From Phocaeicola sp. (GTDB taxonomy: Bacteria; Bacteroidota; Bacteroidia; Bacteroidales; Bacteroidaceae): a stretch of DNA of 64,000 nucleotides. The notes under the pieces are model-generated. The model saw only the letters and a program-made list of their open reading frames with translations, was not told where the DNA came from and ran no database searches. Position numbers and translations under genes: made by a program. The stretch is taken from contig JALEQJ010000004.1 in assembly GCA_022764505.1 (NCBI GenBank), forward strand, positions 1-64,000, in the 5' to 3' direction. Each line of letters begins with the position of its first letter. Positions within the stretch are counted from its first letter, which is position 1. This document shows positions 8,085 to 16,200 of this stretch, one piece after another.

Positions 8085-8633
8085 ATGAAAAAACTATTTT
8101 TATTATTGCTCGCAGGTCTGATGGTAGCTTGCGATGGAGATAAGAAAGACACACCGAAGGTAAAAAAACTTGACCCGATGGCGCAAATGCACATCCATAT
8201 AAAGAAAGATCTTTCGCGCTCTGCCTATGCCGACCAACACCTTTCTCCGGAAGAACTTCTGAGAAAAGCAGATGCCTTTCAACTTTGGGATAAGGAAACA
8301 ATGAAAGTTGGAAGACCCGGCACTCGTTCTATAGGGGATAATGAAAAAGACTTTGAAAAACTCATCATCAAGATGTGGGGGGACGATATAATAACGGGTG
8401 ATACCATAGATACATATTGGAGAGATGTAAAAGACTTGATTATTTGCCATAGAAACGGAGATACCATAGGATATATCCCGCAAGCCGTAAGAAATGATGC
8501 TTTCAAGCGCATACTGGAGGCGGAGAAAAAGAAAGACTACGACCTTGTCTATAAACTCTTCCAAAATGCTATGGCAGCCATACCTTGCACACCGGAAGAA
8601 TACAAGGAACTCAAGGCTAAGGGATTGAACTAA
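8085..8633 (+). CDS. Hypothetical lipoprotein
   Basis: A 182-residue protein starting with a lipoprotein signal (MKKLFLLLLAGLMVAC), giving a lipidated Cys16. Acidic residues follow the Cys (CDGDKKD), which may favour surface export in Bacteroidota. The mature part is hydrophilic and mostly helical, with no family I recognise. It has its own promoter (8025-8055) and a terminator at 8660-8689, so it is monocistronic. Confidence 0.8.
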   Translation: MKKLFLLLLAGLMVACDGDKKDTPKVKKLDPMAQMHIHIKKDLSRSAYADQHLSPEELLRKADAFQLWDKETMKVGRPGTRSIGDNEKDFEKLIIKMWGDDIITGDTIDTYWRDVKDLIICHRNGDTIGYIPQAVRNDAFKRILEAEKKKDYDLVYKLFQNAMAAIPCTPEEYKELKAKGLN

Positions 8634-8659
8634 ACTCATCATATACCTATATTGTTAAG

Positions 8660-8689
8660 GAGGGCGAAATGACATCGCCCTCTTTTTTT
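8660..8689 (+). terminator. Intrinsic terminator after the lipoprotein gene
   Basis: GAGGGCGA (8660-8667) pairs with TCGCCCTC (8675-8682), followed by seven T. It lies between convergent genes and can also serve the minus-strand gene ending at 8690. Confidence 0.85.
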
Positions 8690-9142
8690 CTAATAATTTT
8701 CTCCTATACAGCAGTAATTGAATGCACAGGAGGTAGGATTACCATTCTTATCGTACAGTTTGAACTCAAAATAATAATCCGTAACTTCCAGCATATCTAC
8801 GAAAACCGTTCCACTTCTGCTGGGGGTTACCTGTGGCACATAACGCTTATGTCCTATGCTATGATATACACGGTATATACCTGCTGTATCTCTATCTACT
8901 AGCACCGTTGTCCAACCTTGTTTTAAGGCTCTTTTCCCATAATGATACTCAGCTACTCTTTTCGCATTTATTCTTGCTCCACAGATCACTCCCGGTATAT
9001 CTACATCTTTTCCGGATAGTACAAATCCTGTCTTTCCGCTCATATAGAGCAGTGTGTTAGGATAGGAGATATACCAGCCATCAGGAAAATACGCAATGCG
9101 CCTGTATTCTCCTACATTGGCTTTCCAACTGCTTTCTATCAT
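8690..9142 (-). CDS. Hypothetical protein, unrecognised family
   Basis: A soluble protein of about 150 residues, rich in Tyr and Gly (GEYRRIAYFPDGWYISYPNTLLYMSG), predicted beta-rich, ending in CAFNYCCIGENY. It has no signal peptide. The longest frame begins at 9166, but its first eight codons (MEVYINLG) lie inside the palindrome array at 9149-9220. That array occurs elsewhere without any gene, so I prefer the internal ATG at 9142 (MIESSWKANV). No function can be assigned. It is convergent with the lipoprotein gene. Confidence 0.6.
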   Translation of the reverse strand: MIESSWKANVGEYRRIAYFPDGWYISYPNTLLYMSGKTGFVLSGKDVDIPGVICGARINAKRVAEYHYGKRALKQGWTTVLVDRDTAGIYRVYHSIGHKRYVPQVTPSRSGTVFVDMLEVTDYYFEFKLYDKNGNPTSCAFNYCCIGENY

Positions 9143-9148
9143 ACCTAA

Positions 9149-9220
9149 GTTTATGTAAACTTCCATCGTGGTTTATATAAACTCAAGTGCGGTTTACATA
9201 AACTTCGCTATGGTTTAGAA
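9149..9220. repeat. Phased palindrome array (GTTTAYRTAAAC, period 21-22 bp)
   Basis: GTTTATGTAAAC (9149-9160), GTTTATATAAAC (9171-9182) and GTTTACATAAAC (9192-9203), plus a degenerate fourth unit beginning GTTTAG at 9213. Unit starts are 22, 21 and 21 bp apart. Spacers are 9-10 bp. The array lies between divergent genes, about 50 bp upstream of the promoter of the PgpH-like gene. Confidence 0.85.
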
Positions 9221-9262
9221 CTTAAAGCTGACGACTCTACCTTTTGTACCCTCTAAAGCTAT

Positions 9263-9294
9263 TTTGCATACAGGTCATAGTTTTATTATCTTTG
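9263..9294 (+). promoter_or_regulatory. Promoter of the PgpH-like/GH95 operon
   Basis: TTTG (9263-9266), a 20-bp spacer and TATCTTTG (9287-9294). The ATG is at 9352, giving a leader of about 50 nt. The -33 region is part of TTGCATACAGGT, repeated exactly at the promoter of the gene at 63145. Confidence 0.7.
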
Positions 9295-9351
9295 TCTTTT
9301 AATTAAAATAAAGATAGGCTTTTAGCAGCCCATCAATAACTTGATAGAAAC

Positions 9352-11400
9352 ATGAAGCAAAATTTATACAATTCCTACAAAGAATCTTCGCTTGTTTTTC
9401 ATCTCGCTTTATTTTCGGTACTCATCGCAGTGATTGTGTATTTTCTTCCCCGAGATAAAAAATTTGATTTTCAGTTTGAAGAAAACAAACCATGGACTTA
9501 TGGCTTACTGCAAGCTCCTTTTGATTTTCCTATTTATAAATCCGATGAAGCCTTTGCCAAAGAGCGAGATAGCGTATTGGCAAACTATGCGCCTTATTAT
9601 GACATAGATAAATCCGTATCTATGCGTATGATCAATCAGTTTGAGGAAGACGTAAAGTCCAAGTATTCGCATACACCTGTTCATATCCGAGAATATATAG
9701 TGAAAAGACTCACAGAAATTTATCAGATGGGAGTACTGTCTGTACACGATGCACAGGCAATAGAAGAGGACAATATACAATTTATCCATACTGTCGTGGG
9801 CAATACAGCCAAACAAAATGCCATCACCAACATCTTTACCGCCAAACGCGCCTATCAGTATTTGTCCGAAGGAAACGGTAGCGACATCGCTTCTACAGAG
9901 CTAAGGAAATACGATTTGAATACCTACATCACCTCCAATCTTACTTACAATCGCTCTCGCTCCGATGCCGACAAGGAAGAGGCTCTCTCTGCCGTTTCCT
10001 ATGCGGTAGGATTTGTGGTCTCCGGACAAAGAATCATAGACCGTGGAGAAATCATCACTCCACAAACCTATGCCATACTGCACTCCTTAGAGAAAGAATG
10101 GAGTAATACAGGAGAAAAAACAGGAGGTAAAAACTTTACCTTGTTTGGACAGCTTATTTTTGTCTGCTTGGTTTTCTTTCTGCTGTATGCGTATCTACGC
10201 ATTTTTCGTCACGAGCTTCTTGTACAGAAACGTTGTTTATATCTTATATTCTCGTTTCCACTTATTTTCTCCATACTTACATCGCTTATGGTGAGTAAGG
10301 TTTTCTTGGTGGTCTATGTACTGCCCTTTGCTATGACAGCATTGATACTAAAAGTATTTTTGGATTCCTATACAGCCTTCTTAGTACATTTTATTACTGT
10401 TTTACTCTGCTCCATAACTCTGAAAAACCCTTACGATTTTATTCTCTTACAGTCTATAGCAGGTCTTATAGCCATCTACAGTTTTAAGGAATTAAGTCAG
10501 CGTTCACAGCTATTCAGGGCTGCCGCATTTATCACTTTAGGTTATGGCATTGTATATTTGGCATGGGAGTTTATGCACATCAGCCACTATAGCCAGATCA
10601 CGTGGTATATGTATGTAGCCTTTGTTATAAGTGGGATTTGCCTTTTGTTTATGTATCCCCTTTTACTTATTCTGGAAAAGACATTTGGTTTTACTTCCAA
10701 TGTAACCTTGATAGAACTCTCCAATATCAACAATAAACTATTGAGCGACCTATCCGAAAAAGCTCCGGGAACATTTCAGCATTCATTGCAAGTAGCCAAT
10801 TTGGCAGCTGCAGCCGCAGTACGCATCAAAGCCAAAGTACAATTGGTACGTACAGGAGCTATGTATCATGATATAGGAAAAATGCTCAACCCTGCTTTCT
10901 TTACCGAAAATCAAACCGGTTTCAATCCTCATACACAAATCGGCTATAAGCAGAGCGCACAAATTATCATCTCACACATTACAGATGGTATGAAGCTGGC
11001 AGAACAACATAATCTGCCTCGTGCTGTACGGGATTTTATTTGCACCCATCATGGAACGGGTCTGACCAAATATTTCTATATCTCCTATAAAAATGAACAC
11101 CCGGACGAAGAGGTGGATTTGGCAGACTTCCGTTATCCCGGTCCTAATCCTACCACGAAAGAACAAGCCATTATGATGATGGCAGATGCCGTAGAAGCTT
11201 CCTCACGCAGTTTAGACGAATATACCGAAGATAAGATACAATCCCTCGTTACAAAAATTATAGATGGACAAATGCAAGAAGGTTATTTTTCTACCTGTCC
11301 TATCACCTTTCAAGAAATAAACGAAGTAAAACAAGTCTTCACAGAAAAACTGAAGATTATTTATCATACCAGAATCAGCTATCCGGAACTAAAAAAATAA
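9352..11400 (+). CDS. pgpH: 7TM-HD phosphodiesterase, PgpH-like (cyclic-di-AMP hydrolase family)
   Basis: A 682-residue membrane protein. There is an N-terminal membrane anchor (about residues 15-30), a periplasmic 7TMR-HDED region up to about residue 255, then seven hydrophobic helices (about 265-445), then a cytoplasmic HD domain. HD-domain metal ligands are visible in FQHSLQVANL, MYHDIGKM, IISHITDGMKLA and ICTHHGTG, with MADAVEASSRS after them. Family members degrade the second messenger c-di-AMP to pApA. The gene has its own promoter (9263-9294). The GH95 gene follows after 21 bp, so the two are probably co-transcribed, though no functional link is obvious. Confidence 0.93.
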   Translation: MKQNLYNSYKESSLVFHLALFSVLIAVIVYFLPRDKKFDFQFEENKPWTYGLLQAPFDFPIYKSDEAFAKERDSVLANYAPYYDIDKSVSMRMINQFEEDVKSKYSHTPVHIREYIVKRLTEIYQMGVLSVHDAQAIEEDNIQFIHTVVGNTAKQNAITNIFTAKRAYQYLSEGNGSDIASTELRKYDLNTYITSNLTYNRSRSDADKEEALSAVSYAVGFVVSGQRIIDRGEIITPQTYAILHSLEKEWSNTGEKTGGKNFTLFGQLIFVCLVFFLLYAYLRIFRHELLVQKRCLYLIFSFPLIFSILTSLMVSKVFLVVYVLPFAMTALILKVFLDSYTAFLVHFITVLLCSITLKNPYDFILLQSIAGLIAIYSFKELSQRSQLFRAAAFITLGYGIVYLAWEFMHISHYSQITWYMYVAFVISGICLLFMYPLLLILEKTFGFTSNVTLIELSNINNKLLSDLSEKAPGTFQHSLQVANLAAAAAVRIKAKVQLVRTGAMYHDIGKMLNPAFFTENQTGFNPHTQIGYKQSAQIIISHITDGMKLAEQHNLPRAVRDFICTHHGTGLTKYFYISYKNEHPDEEVDLADFRYPGPNPTTKEQAIMMMADAVEASSRSLDEYTEDKIQSLVTKIIDGQMQEGYFSTCPITFQEINEVKQVFTEKLKIIYHTRISYPELKK

Positions 11401-11421
11401 AACAACTAAACTCTCAGAATA

Positions 11422-13875
11422 ATGCGAAACATAAAACGTTATTTGAGCATAGCCTGCATTACAGCACTGTCTATGCCCATATTGGCACAAGAAAAAAATG
11501 TCATTTGGTTTGACACTCCCACTCCTTCTTATGTGAATGCCGCTTGGTTACGCTCGCAAAACAAGAAAGACTTGGTACCGGAGGTCAGTGGTAGTGGGAA
11601 AAATACAGATACAGACTGGGAAGAAAAATCTATCCCGCTCGGAAATGGGAACATAGGTGTAAACATATTGGGAAGTATAGCAGTAGAACGCCTCACACTC
11701 AATGAAATCTCACTATGGAGAGGAGGTCCCAATACACCTGCAGGTGCAACAGCCTATTGGGACGTCAATAAACAATCTGCACACCTACTCAAAGAAATAA
11801 GACAAGCTTTTCAGGAAGGCGATCAGAAAAAAGCCACCCTACTCACTCGTCAGAACTTCAATAGTACTGTTCCCTACGAAGCCGATGCCGAAAAACATTT
11901 TAGATTTGGCAGTTATACTACCTTAGGTGAACTACGTTTTGAAACCAACTTAAAAGAAGGAGATTATAGCCACTACAGACGTGCCTTGTCTGTAGATAGT
12001 GCCATAGCAGAGGTATCTTTCGTCCAAAAGGGTATACGCTATACACGTCGTAGTTTTATATCCCACCCGGACAATGTCTTGGCTATGGAATTTTCCGCTT
12101 CTAAGAAAGGGCAACAAAGCTTCAGTATATCTTATACTCCTAATCCTGTGTCCAAAGGAAAGTTCATTCGCACAGGAAAGAAAGGATTACTGTACGATGG
12201 CAGACTACACAACAATGATATGCAGTTTGCCGTAAGAATACAAGTAAGAAACGAGGGAGGTACACTCACTTACGAAAATGGTATCTACACAGTAAAAAAT
12301 GCAGATAAGGTTTATGTGTTTTTCACAGCAGATACAGACTATGTAATGAATTTTGACCCCGATTTTTCTGATCCCAAAGCATATGTAGGAGTAGACCCTA
12401 TGGCTACGACCCTTGCTACTATAAAGAAGGTAGAAAAGAAAACATACAAAGAACTACTCAAGACACACGTAGCAGATTACAAGCAACTTTACGATAGAGT
12501 GAAAATCTCTTTAGGAGAAGATACGCCCCAAAAAATCTCAACACAGCCTACGTCTGTCAGATTGGCAAACTATAGAAAAGGAACGAAAGATTTTGCCTTA
12601 GAAACTTTGTATTATCAGTTTGGAAGATACTTACTCATCTCTTCATCAAGAGAAGGGAACTTACCAGCCAATTTGCAAGGGCTATGGGCAAACAATGTAG
12701 ATGCACCTTGGAGAGGAGATTACCACTTGAACATCAACTTACAAATGAACTACTGGCCTGCACTCAGCACCGCCCTTTCCGAATGCCAAAAACCACTGAC
12801 AGACTACATTCGTACCCTCGTAAAACCGGGTAGAAAGACAGCACAAGCATATTTTGGAGCAAGGGGGTGGACAGCGTCTATCTCCGGAAACATATTCGGA
12901 TTTACTTCCCCTTTGGAAAGCCAAGATATGTCTTGGAATTTCAATCCTATGGCAGGTCCTTGGCTCGCTACACATTTATGGGAGTATTATGACTATACCA
13001 GAGATGCACAGTATCTCAAAGATATTTACAGTATGCTATCCGAAAGTGCAGACTTTACCTCAGATTACTTATGGAAACGTCCCGATGGCATCTATACTGC
13101 AGCTCCCAGTACCTCCCCGGAGCATGGTCCCATAGATGAAGGAGCAACTTTCTGTCATGCTGTAGCTCGGGAAGTCTTAGGGAATGCCATAGAAGCAGCC
13201 TCTATTCTCGGTATAGACGCAGAGAAGCGTATGCATTGGACTGAAGTTTTAACCCATTTGGCACCCTACCAAATAGGACGGTATGGGCAACTTATGGAAT
13301 GGAGTAAAGACATAGATGACCCCAAAGATCAGCATAGACACGTCAATCATCTATTCGGCTTACACCCGGGCAAGTCCATATCCCCTCTTACAACTCCGGA
13401 TTTAGCCCAAGCAGCACACGTAGTACTCGTGCATAGAGGAGATGGTGCTACAGGCTGGAGTATGGGCTGGAAACTGAATCAATGGGCACGCCTGCACGAT
13501 GGCAATCACGCCTATACACTATATCAAAACTTACTGAAGAATGGGACTCTTGATAACTTGTGGGATACCCACCCACCTTTCCAAATAGATGGAAACTTCG
13601 GAGGAACAGCAGGTGTAACGGAAATGCTTTTACAAAGTCATACAGGTGTGATACACTTACTACCCGCACTACCCGATGCATGGACTAAAGGCAAAGTAGA
13701 AGGGCTAAGAGCACGTGGGAATTTCATCATAGATATGGAATGGAAAGATAAGGAACTCACACAGCTCTGCATTCACTCCTTGAGTGGCGGTAAGTGCAAA
13801 GTCCTATATGGAAAAGAAGAACGCAGTTTTAATACAAAAGCCGGAGAAACTTTGCGCATCTCATATAAAAAGTAG
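11422..13875 (+). CDS. Glycoside hydrolase family 95, alpha-L-fucosidase
   Basis: An 817-residue secreted enzyme with a signal peptide ending near LSMPILAQE. The N-terminal beta-sandwich contains [14 protein letters not shown] and [12 protein letters not shown]; the (alpha/alpha)6 catalytic barrel starts around residue 390. GH95 catalytic elements are present: an Asn pair in [11 protein letters not shown], the general acid Glu in STSPEHG, and the Asp in QIDGNFGG. The family releases L-fucose, mainly alpha-1,2-linked, or L-galactose from glycans. Length is normal. It is periplasmic or surface-exposed and probably supports mucin or plant glycan use. No SusC/D pair is adjacent. Confidence 0.95.
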   Translation: MRNIKRYLSIACITALSMPILAQEKNVIWFDTPTPSYVNAAWLRSQNKKDLVPEVSGSGKNTDTDWEEKSIPLGNGNIGVNILGSIAVERLTLNEISLWRGGPNTPAGATAYWDVNKQSAHLLKEIRQAFQEGDQKKATLLTRQNFNSTVPYEADAEKHFRFGSYTTLGELRFETNLKEGDYSHYRRALSVDSAIAEVSFVQKGIRYTRRSFISHPDNVLAMEFSASKKGQQSFSISYTPNPVSKGKFIRTGKKGLLYDGRLHNNDMQFAVRIQVRNEGGTLTYENGIYTVKNADKVYVFFTADTDYVMNFDPDFSDPKAYVGVDPMATTLATIKKVEKKTYKELLKTHVADYKQLYDRVKISLGEDTPQKISTQPTSVRLANYRKGTKDFALETLYYQFGRYLLISSSREGNLPANLQGLWANNVDAPWRGDYHLNINLQMNYWPALSTALSECQKPLTDYIRTLVKPGRKTAQAYFGARGWTASISGNIFGFTSPLESQDMSWNFNPMAGPWLATHLWEYYDYTRDAQYLKDIYSMLSESADFTSDYLWKRPDGIYTAAPSTSPEHGPIDEGATFCHAVAREVLGNAIEAASILGIDAEKRMHWTEVLTHLAPYQIGRYGQLMEWSKDIDDPKDQHRHVNHLFGLHPGKSISPLTTPDLAQAAHVVLVHRGDGATGWSMGWKLNQWARLHDGNHAYTLYQNLLKNGTLDNLWDTHPPFQIDGNFGGTAGVTEMLLQSHTGVIHLLPALPDAWTKGKVEGLRARGNFIIDMEWKDKELTQLCIHSLSGGKCKVLYGKEERSFNTKAGETLRISYKK

Positions 13876-13944
13876 CATAAAAAGGCTGAATTATTGATTT
13901 ATATCATCTAATCGGGCTGTTTTCTCAAAAAATTTAATAAAGTA

Positions 13945-13976
13945 TTGGACGGAAAGAGAAGACAGCCTTATCTTTG
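13945..13976 (+). promoter_or_regulatory. Promoter in the 13876-14518 intergenic region
   Basis: TTG (13945-13947), a 21-bp spacer and TATCTTTG (13969-13976), a perfect -7 box. No reading frame follows for over 500 bp, but an intrinsic terminator does. Confidence 0.65.
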
Positions 13977-13980
13977 CAGT

Positions 13981-14272
13981 GTGATTGGGAAATCACAAAC
14001 ACTACAATACATAGTTAGTAACAAACTAAGCACATCAGTACAACAAGTTTGGTATTAGTTTAAGGTTAGAAGAAGATTGTTTTTCAGGTTTAGGTAAAGA
14101 TTGTTTATAAATAGGATTTGATAGTAACGACACAAAAAAGATAGCAAGAGCTATACATATATTTTATTCAGCCGTATTGATGCGCAGTTTTATACAAAAT
14201 ACAGATTACTAAACGAGAGAAAACATCAGTTTTCATTAGCGAGCGAAGTTCTTTTTGAACGTCGCTTTTTTT
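13981..14272 (+). ncRNA. Candidate small RNA of about 290 nt
   Basis: The 643-bp gap between the fucosidase and the FabK-like gene has no credible CDS. A full promoter (13945-13976) is followed at the expected start point by a small hairpin (GTGATT/AATCAC, 13981-13996), then a second (TAGTT/AACTA, 14012-14028). It ends in an intrinsic terminator (14243-14272), which stops transcription before the next gene's own -7 box at 14391. That is the layout of an independent small RNA. I do not recognise a known family; it shows no tmRNA, SRP or RNase P signature. A long leader of the downstream gene is less likely because of the terminator. Confidence 0.5.
14243..14272 (+). terminator. Intrinsic terminator of the candidate small RNA
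   Basis: GCGAAGTTC (14243-14251) pairs with GAACGTCGC (14257-14265) apart from one A/G mismatch, followed by seven T. Confidence 0.75.
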
Positions 14273-14390
14273 ATTTATAACAAACGTATAGAGAAGACCT
14301 AATAAGCAAAAAAAAGACGTTCACAATGTTTATTTTCATAGATAGATGCATCAAAAAAAATACGTGCTTCTATTTTATAAAAAAACTCCT

Positions 14391-14398
14391 TATATTTG
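14391..14398 (+). promoter_or_regulatory. -7 box for the FabK/NMO-like gene
   Basis: TATATTTG, 120 bp before the ATG at 14519. No clear -33 element. Confidence 0.35.
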
Positions 14399-14518
14399 GG
14401 AATGCTGAGTCAGAACTACAAAAGCTCTATACAACAAGAAAACAGCAAATATTTGTAACCACCTCAAAAGAAGTAAGTACATATTTAATAGAATCAAACC
14501 ATTAAAAAGATAAAGACT

Positions 14519-15472
14519 ATGAACAGAATTTGTGAACTATTTGACATTCAATATCCTATCATACAAGGAGGTATGGTATGGTGCAGTGGTTGGAATTTGG
14601 CGGCTGCAGTCAGTAATGCAGGTGGATTGGGGCTTATTGGAGCTGGATCTATGCACCCGGAAACTTTGAGAGAACACATACGTAAATGCAAGGAAGCCAC
14701 AAACAAACCCTTTGGCGTAAATGTGCCACTTATGTATCCGGAGATAGAAACCATTATGGATATTATAGTAGAAGAAGGAGTAAAAATAGTCTTTACTTCG
14801 GCAGGTAGCCCTCGCAAATGGACATCTTTCTTACACAGTAATGGTATAAAAGTGGCTCATGTGGTATCTTCTTCTACTTTCGCCAAGAAATGCGAAGAAG
14901 CAGGTGTAGATGCTATCGTAGCAGAAGGTTTTGAAGCAGGAGGACACAATGGACGTGAAGAAACTACTACTCTCTGTCTTATTCCTGCGGTAAGAAAAGC
15001 CACAGACTTACCTCTCATAGCAGCAGGAGGTATAGCCAGTGGAGAAGCTATGCTCGCAGCAGAAGTATTAGGAGCAGATGGTGTTCAGGTAGGAACTCGT
15101 TTCGCACTTACCCACGAAAGTTCTGCCAACTATGCTTTCAAAGACAGATGCCTCAGCCTTCAAGAAGGAGATACTATGCTCTCTCTCAAATCCGTATCTC
15201 CTACCCGTATGGTAAAGAATGAATTTTATATGCAGGTCATAGCTGCAGAAGAAGCAGGTGCCTCTCCAGAGGAAATGAAAGAGCTGTTAGGACGTGGCAG
15301 AGCCAAAATGGGCATATTTGAGGGCAATCTTGTAGAGGGTTTGTTGGAAATAGGTCAAGCATCTGCATTGGTGCACCAGCTCCAAAGCGCACAAGAAGTA
15401 ATAGTAGATATGATACAGCACTATGCCGAAGCTAAACAAAAATTGACGGAACAGGCTGATGAAGAAGAATAG
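14519..15472 (+). CDS. Nitronate monooxygenase / enoyl-ACP reductase II (FabK)-like flavoprotein
   Basis: A 317-residue TIM-barrel FMN protein. It begins IQYPIIQGGMVWCSGWNLAAAVSNAGGLGLIG, with GVNVPL further on. The phosphate/FMN-binding region is AEGFEAGGHNG (His at about residue 143), followed by IAAGGIASGEAM and GADGVQVGTRF. The family oxidises alkyl nitronates (NMO) or reduces trans-2-enoyl-ACP (FabK). The sequence alone does not settle which. It is monocistronic, between the candidate small RNA and a terminator at 15509-15537. Confidence 0.88.
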   Translation: MNRICELFDIQYPIIQGGMVWCSGWNLAAAVSNAGGLGLIGAGSMHPETLREHIRKCKEATNKPFGVNVPLMYPEIETIMDIIVEEGVKIVFTSAGSPRKWTSFLHSNGIKVAHVVSSSTFAKKCEEAGVDAIVAEGFEAGGHNGREETTTLCLIPAVRKATDLPLIAAGGIASGEAMLAAEVLGADGVQVGTRFALTHESSANYAFKDRCLSLQEGDTMLSLKSVSPTRMVKNEFYMQVIAAEEAGASPEEMKELLGRGRAKMGIFEGNLVEGLLEIGQASALVHQLQSAQEVIVDMIQHYAEAKQKLTEQADEEE

Positions 15473-15508
15473 ACCACAAGAAACATATTCATTTTCAATA
15501 CTATACAA

Positions 15509-15537
15509 GGATTACCTCTGTAGGTAATCCTTTTTTA
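15509..15537 (+). terminator. Intrinsic terminator after the FabK/NMO-like gene
   Basis: GGATTACCT (15509-15517) and AGGTAATCC (15522-15530), a 9-bp perfect stem followed by six T. Confidence 0.9.
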
Positions 15538-15561
15538 TTAGGAAGTTCAAAGAGGTCTTGT

Positions 15562-15569
15562 TAATTTTG
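15562..15569 (+). promoter_or_regulatory. -7 box of the ThiE-like/topB/RsmF operon
   Basis: TAATTTTG fits TAnnTTTG and lies 19 bp before the ATG at 15589, after the preceding gene's terminator. Confidence 0.5.
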
Positions 15570-15588
15570 CCATATCAAAAACAAGCAC

Positions 15589-16197
15589 ATGAAGTTGATA
15601 TTGATCACAGCCCCCTACTATTTTGTAGAGGAAACAGCACTGCTAAAAGCCTTTTTCGAAGAGGGCTTAGATGTCTTACATCTCTGTAAGCCGGATACTC
15701 CCCTTCTCTATGCAGAAAGATTTTTAGCACTCATACCAGAGAAATATCACAAACGTATCGTTTTGCACGATCATTTCCAGCTCAAAGAGGAGTATAAGCT
15801 CAAGGGTATCCATCTGAGCGATAGAAATCCTTTCATACCAGAAAAATACAAAGGATTCATCAGTGCAACTTGTCGCACTTCAGGAGAAGTCAAAGTAGAT
15901 AAAATAAACTGTAACTATGTTTTCCTCTCCAATATATACAATAGCCTTTCTTATCCGGAACAGTTTGCTACACATACCACTGCGGAACTTCTACAATATC
16001 AAGCAGAAGGAATCATAGACAAACGAGTAATAGCATTGGGAGGCATTACCCACGAGAATATACACGAGATGAAAGAGCTTGGCTTCGGTGGCATAGCAGT
16101 ACAAGGTGCTATATGGACACGCTTCCAGCACGAGAGCTCCTGTGAATATGGAGAAATTATTCAATACTTCAAACAGCTAAGAAAATTGGCAGATTAA
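15589..16197 (+). CDS. Thiamine-phosphate synthase family protein (ThiE/TenI-like)
   Basis: A 202-residue TIM-barrel protein. KLILITAPYYF at the start, IVLHDHFQL, KGIHLSD and the late phosphate-binding VIALGGIT plus GGIAVQGAIW match the ThiE/TenI superfamily. ThiE couples HMP-PP and the thiazole phosphate; TenI-type paralogues aromatise the thiazole intermediate. No other thiamine gene is nearby, and the pattern is divergent from classical ThiE, so a TenI-like or unrelated role is possible. It heads a tight cluster with topB (3 bp gap) and the RsmF-like gene. Confidence 0.78.
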   Translation: MKLILITAPYYFVEETALLKAFFEEGLDVLHLCKPDTPLLYAERFLALIPEKYHKRIVLHDHFQLKEEYKLKGIHLSDRNPFIPEKYKGFISATCRTSGEVKVDKINCNYVFLSNIYNSLSYPEQFATHTTAELLQYQAEGIIDKRVIALGGITHENIHEMKELGFGGIAVQGAIWTRFQHESSCEYGEIIQYFKQLRKLAD

Positions 16198-16200
16198 GTT

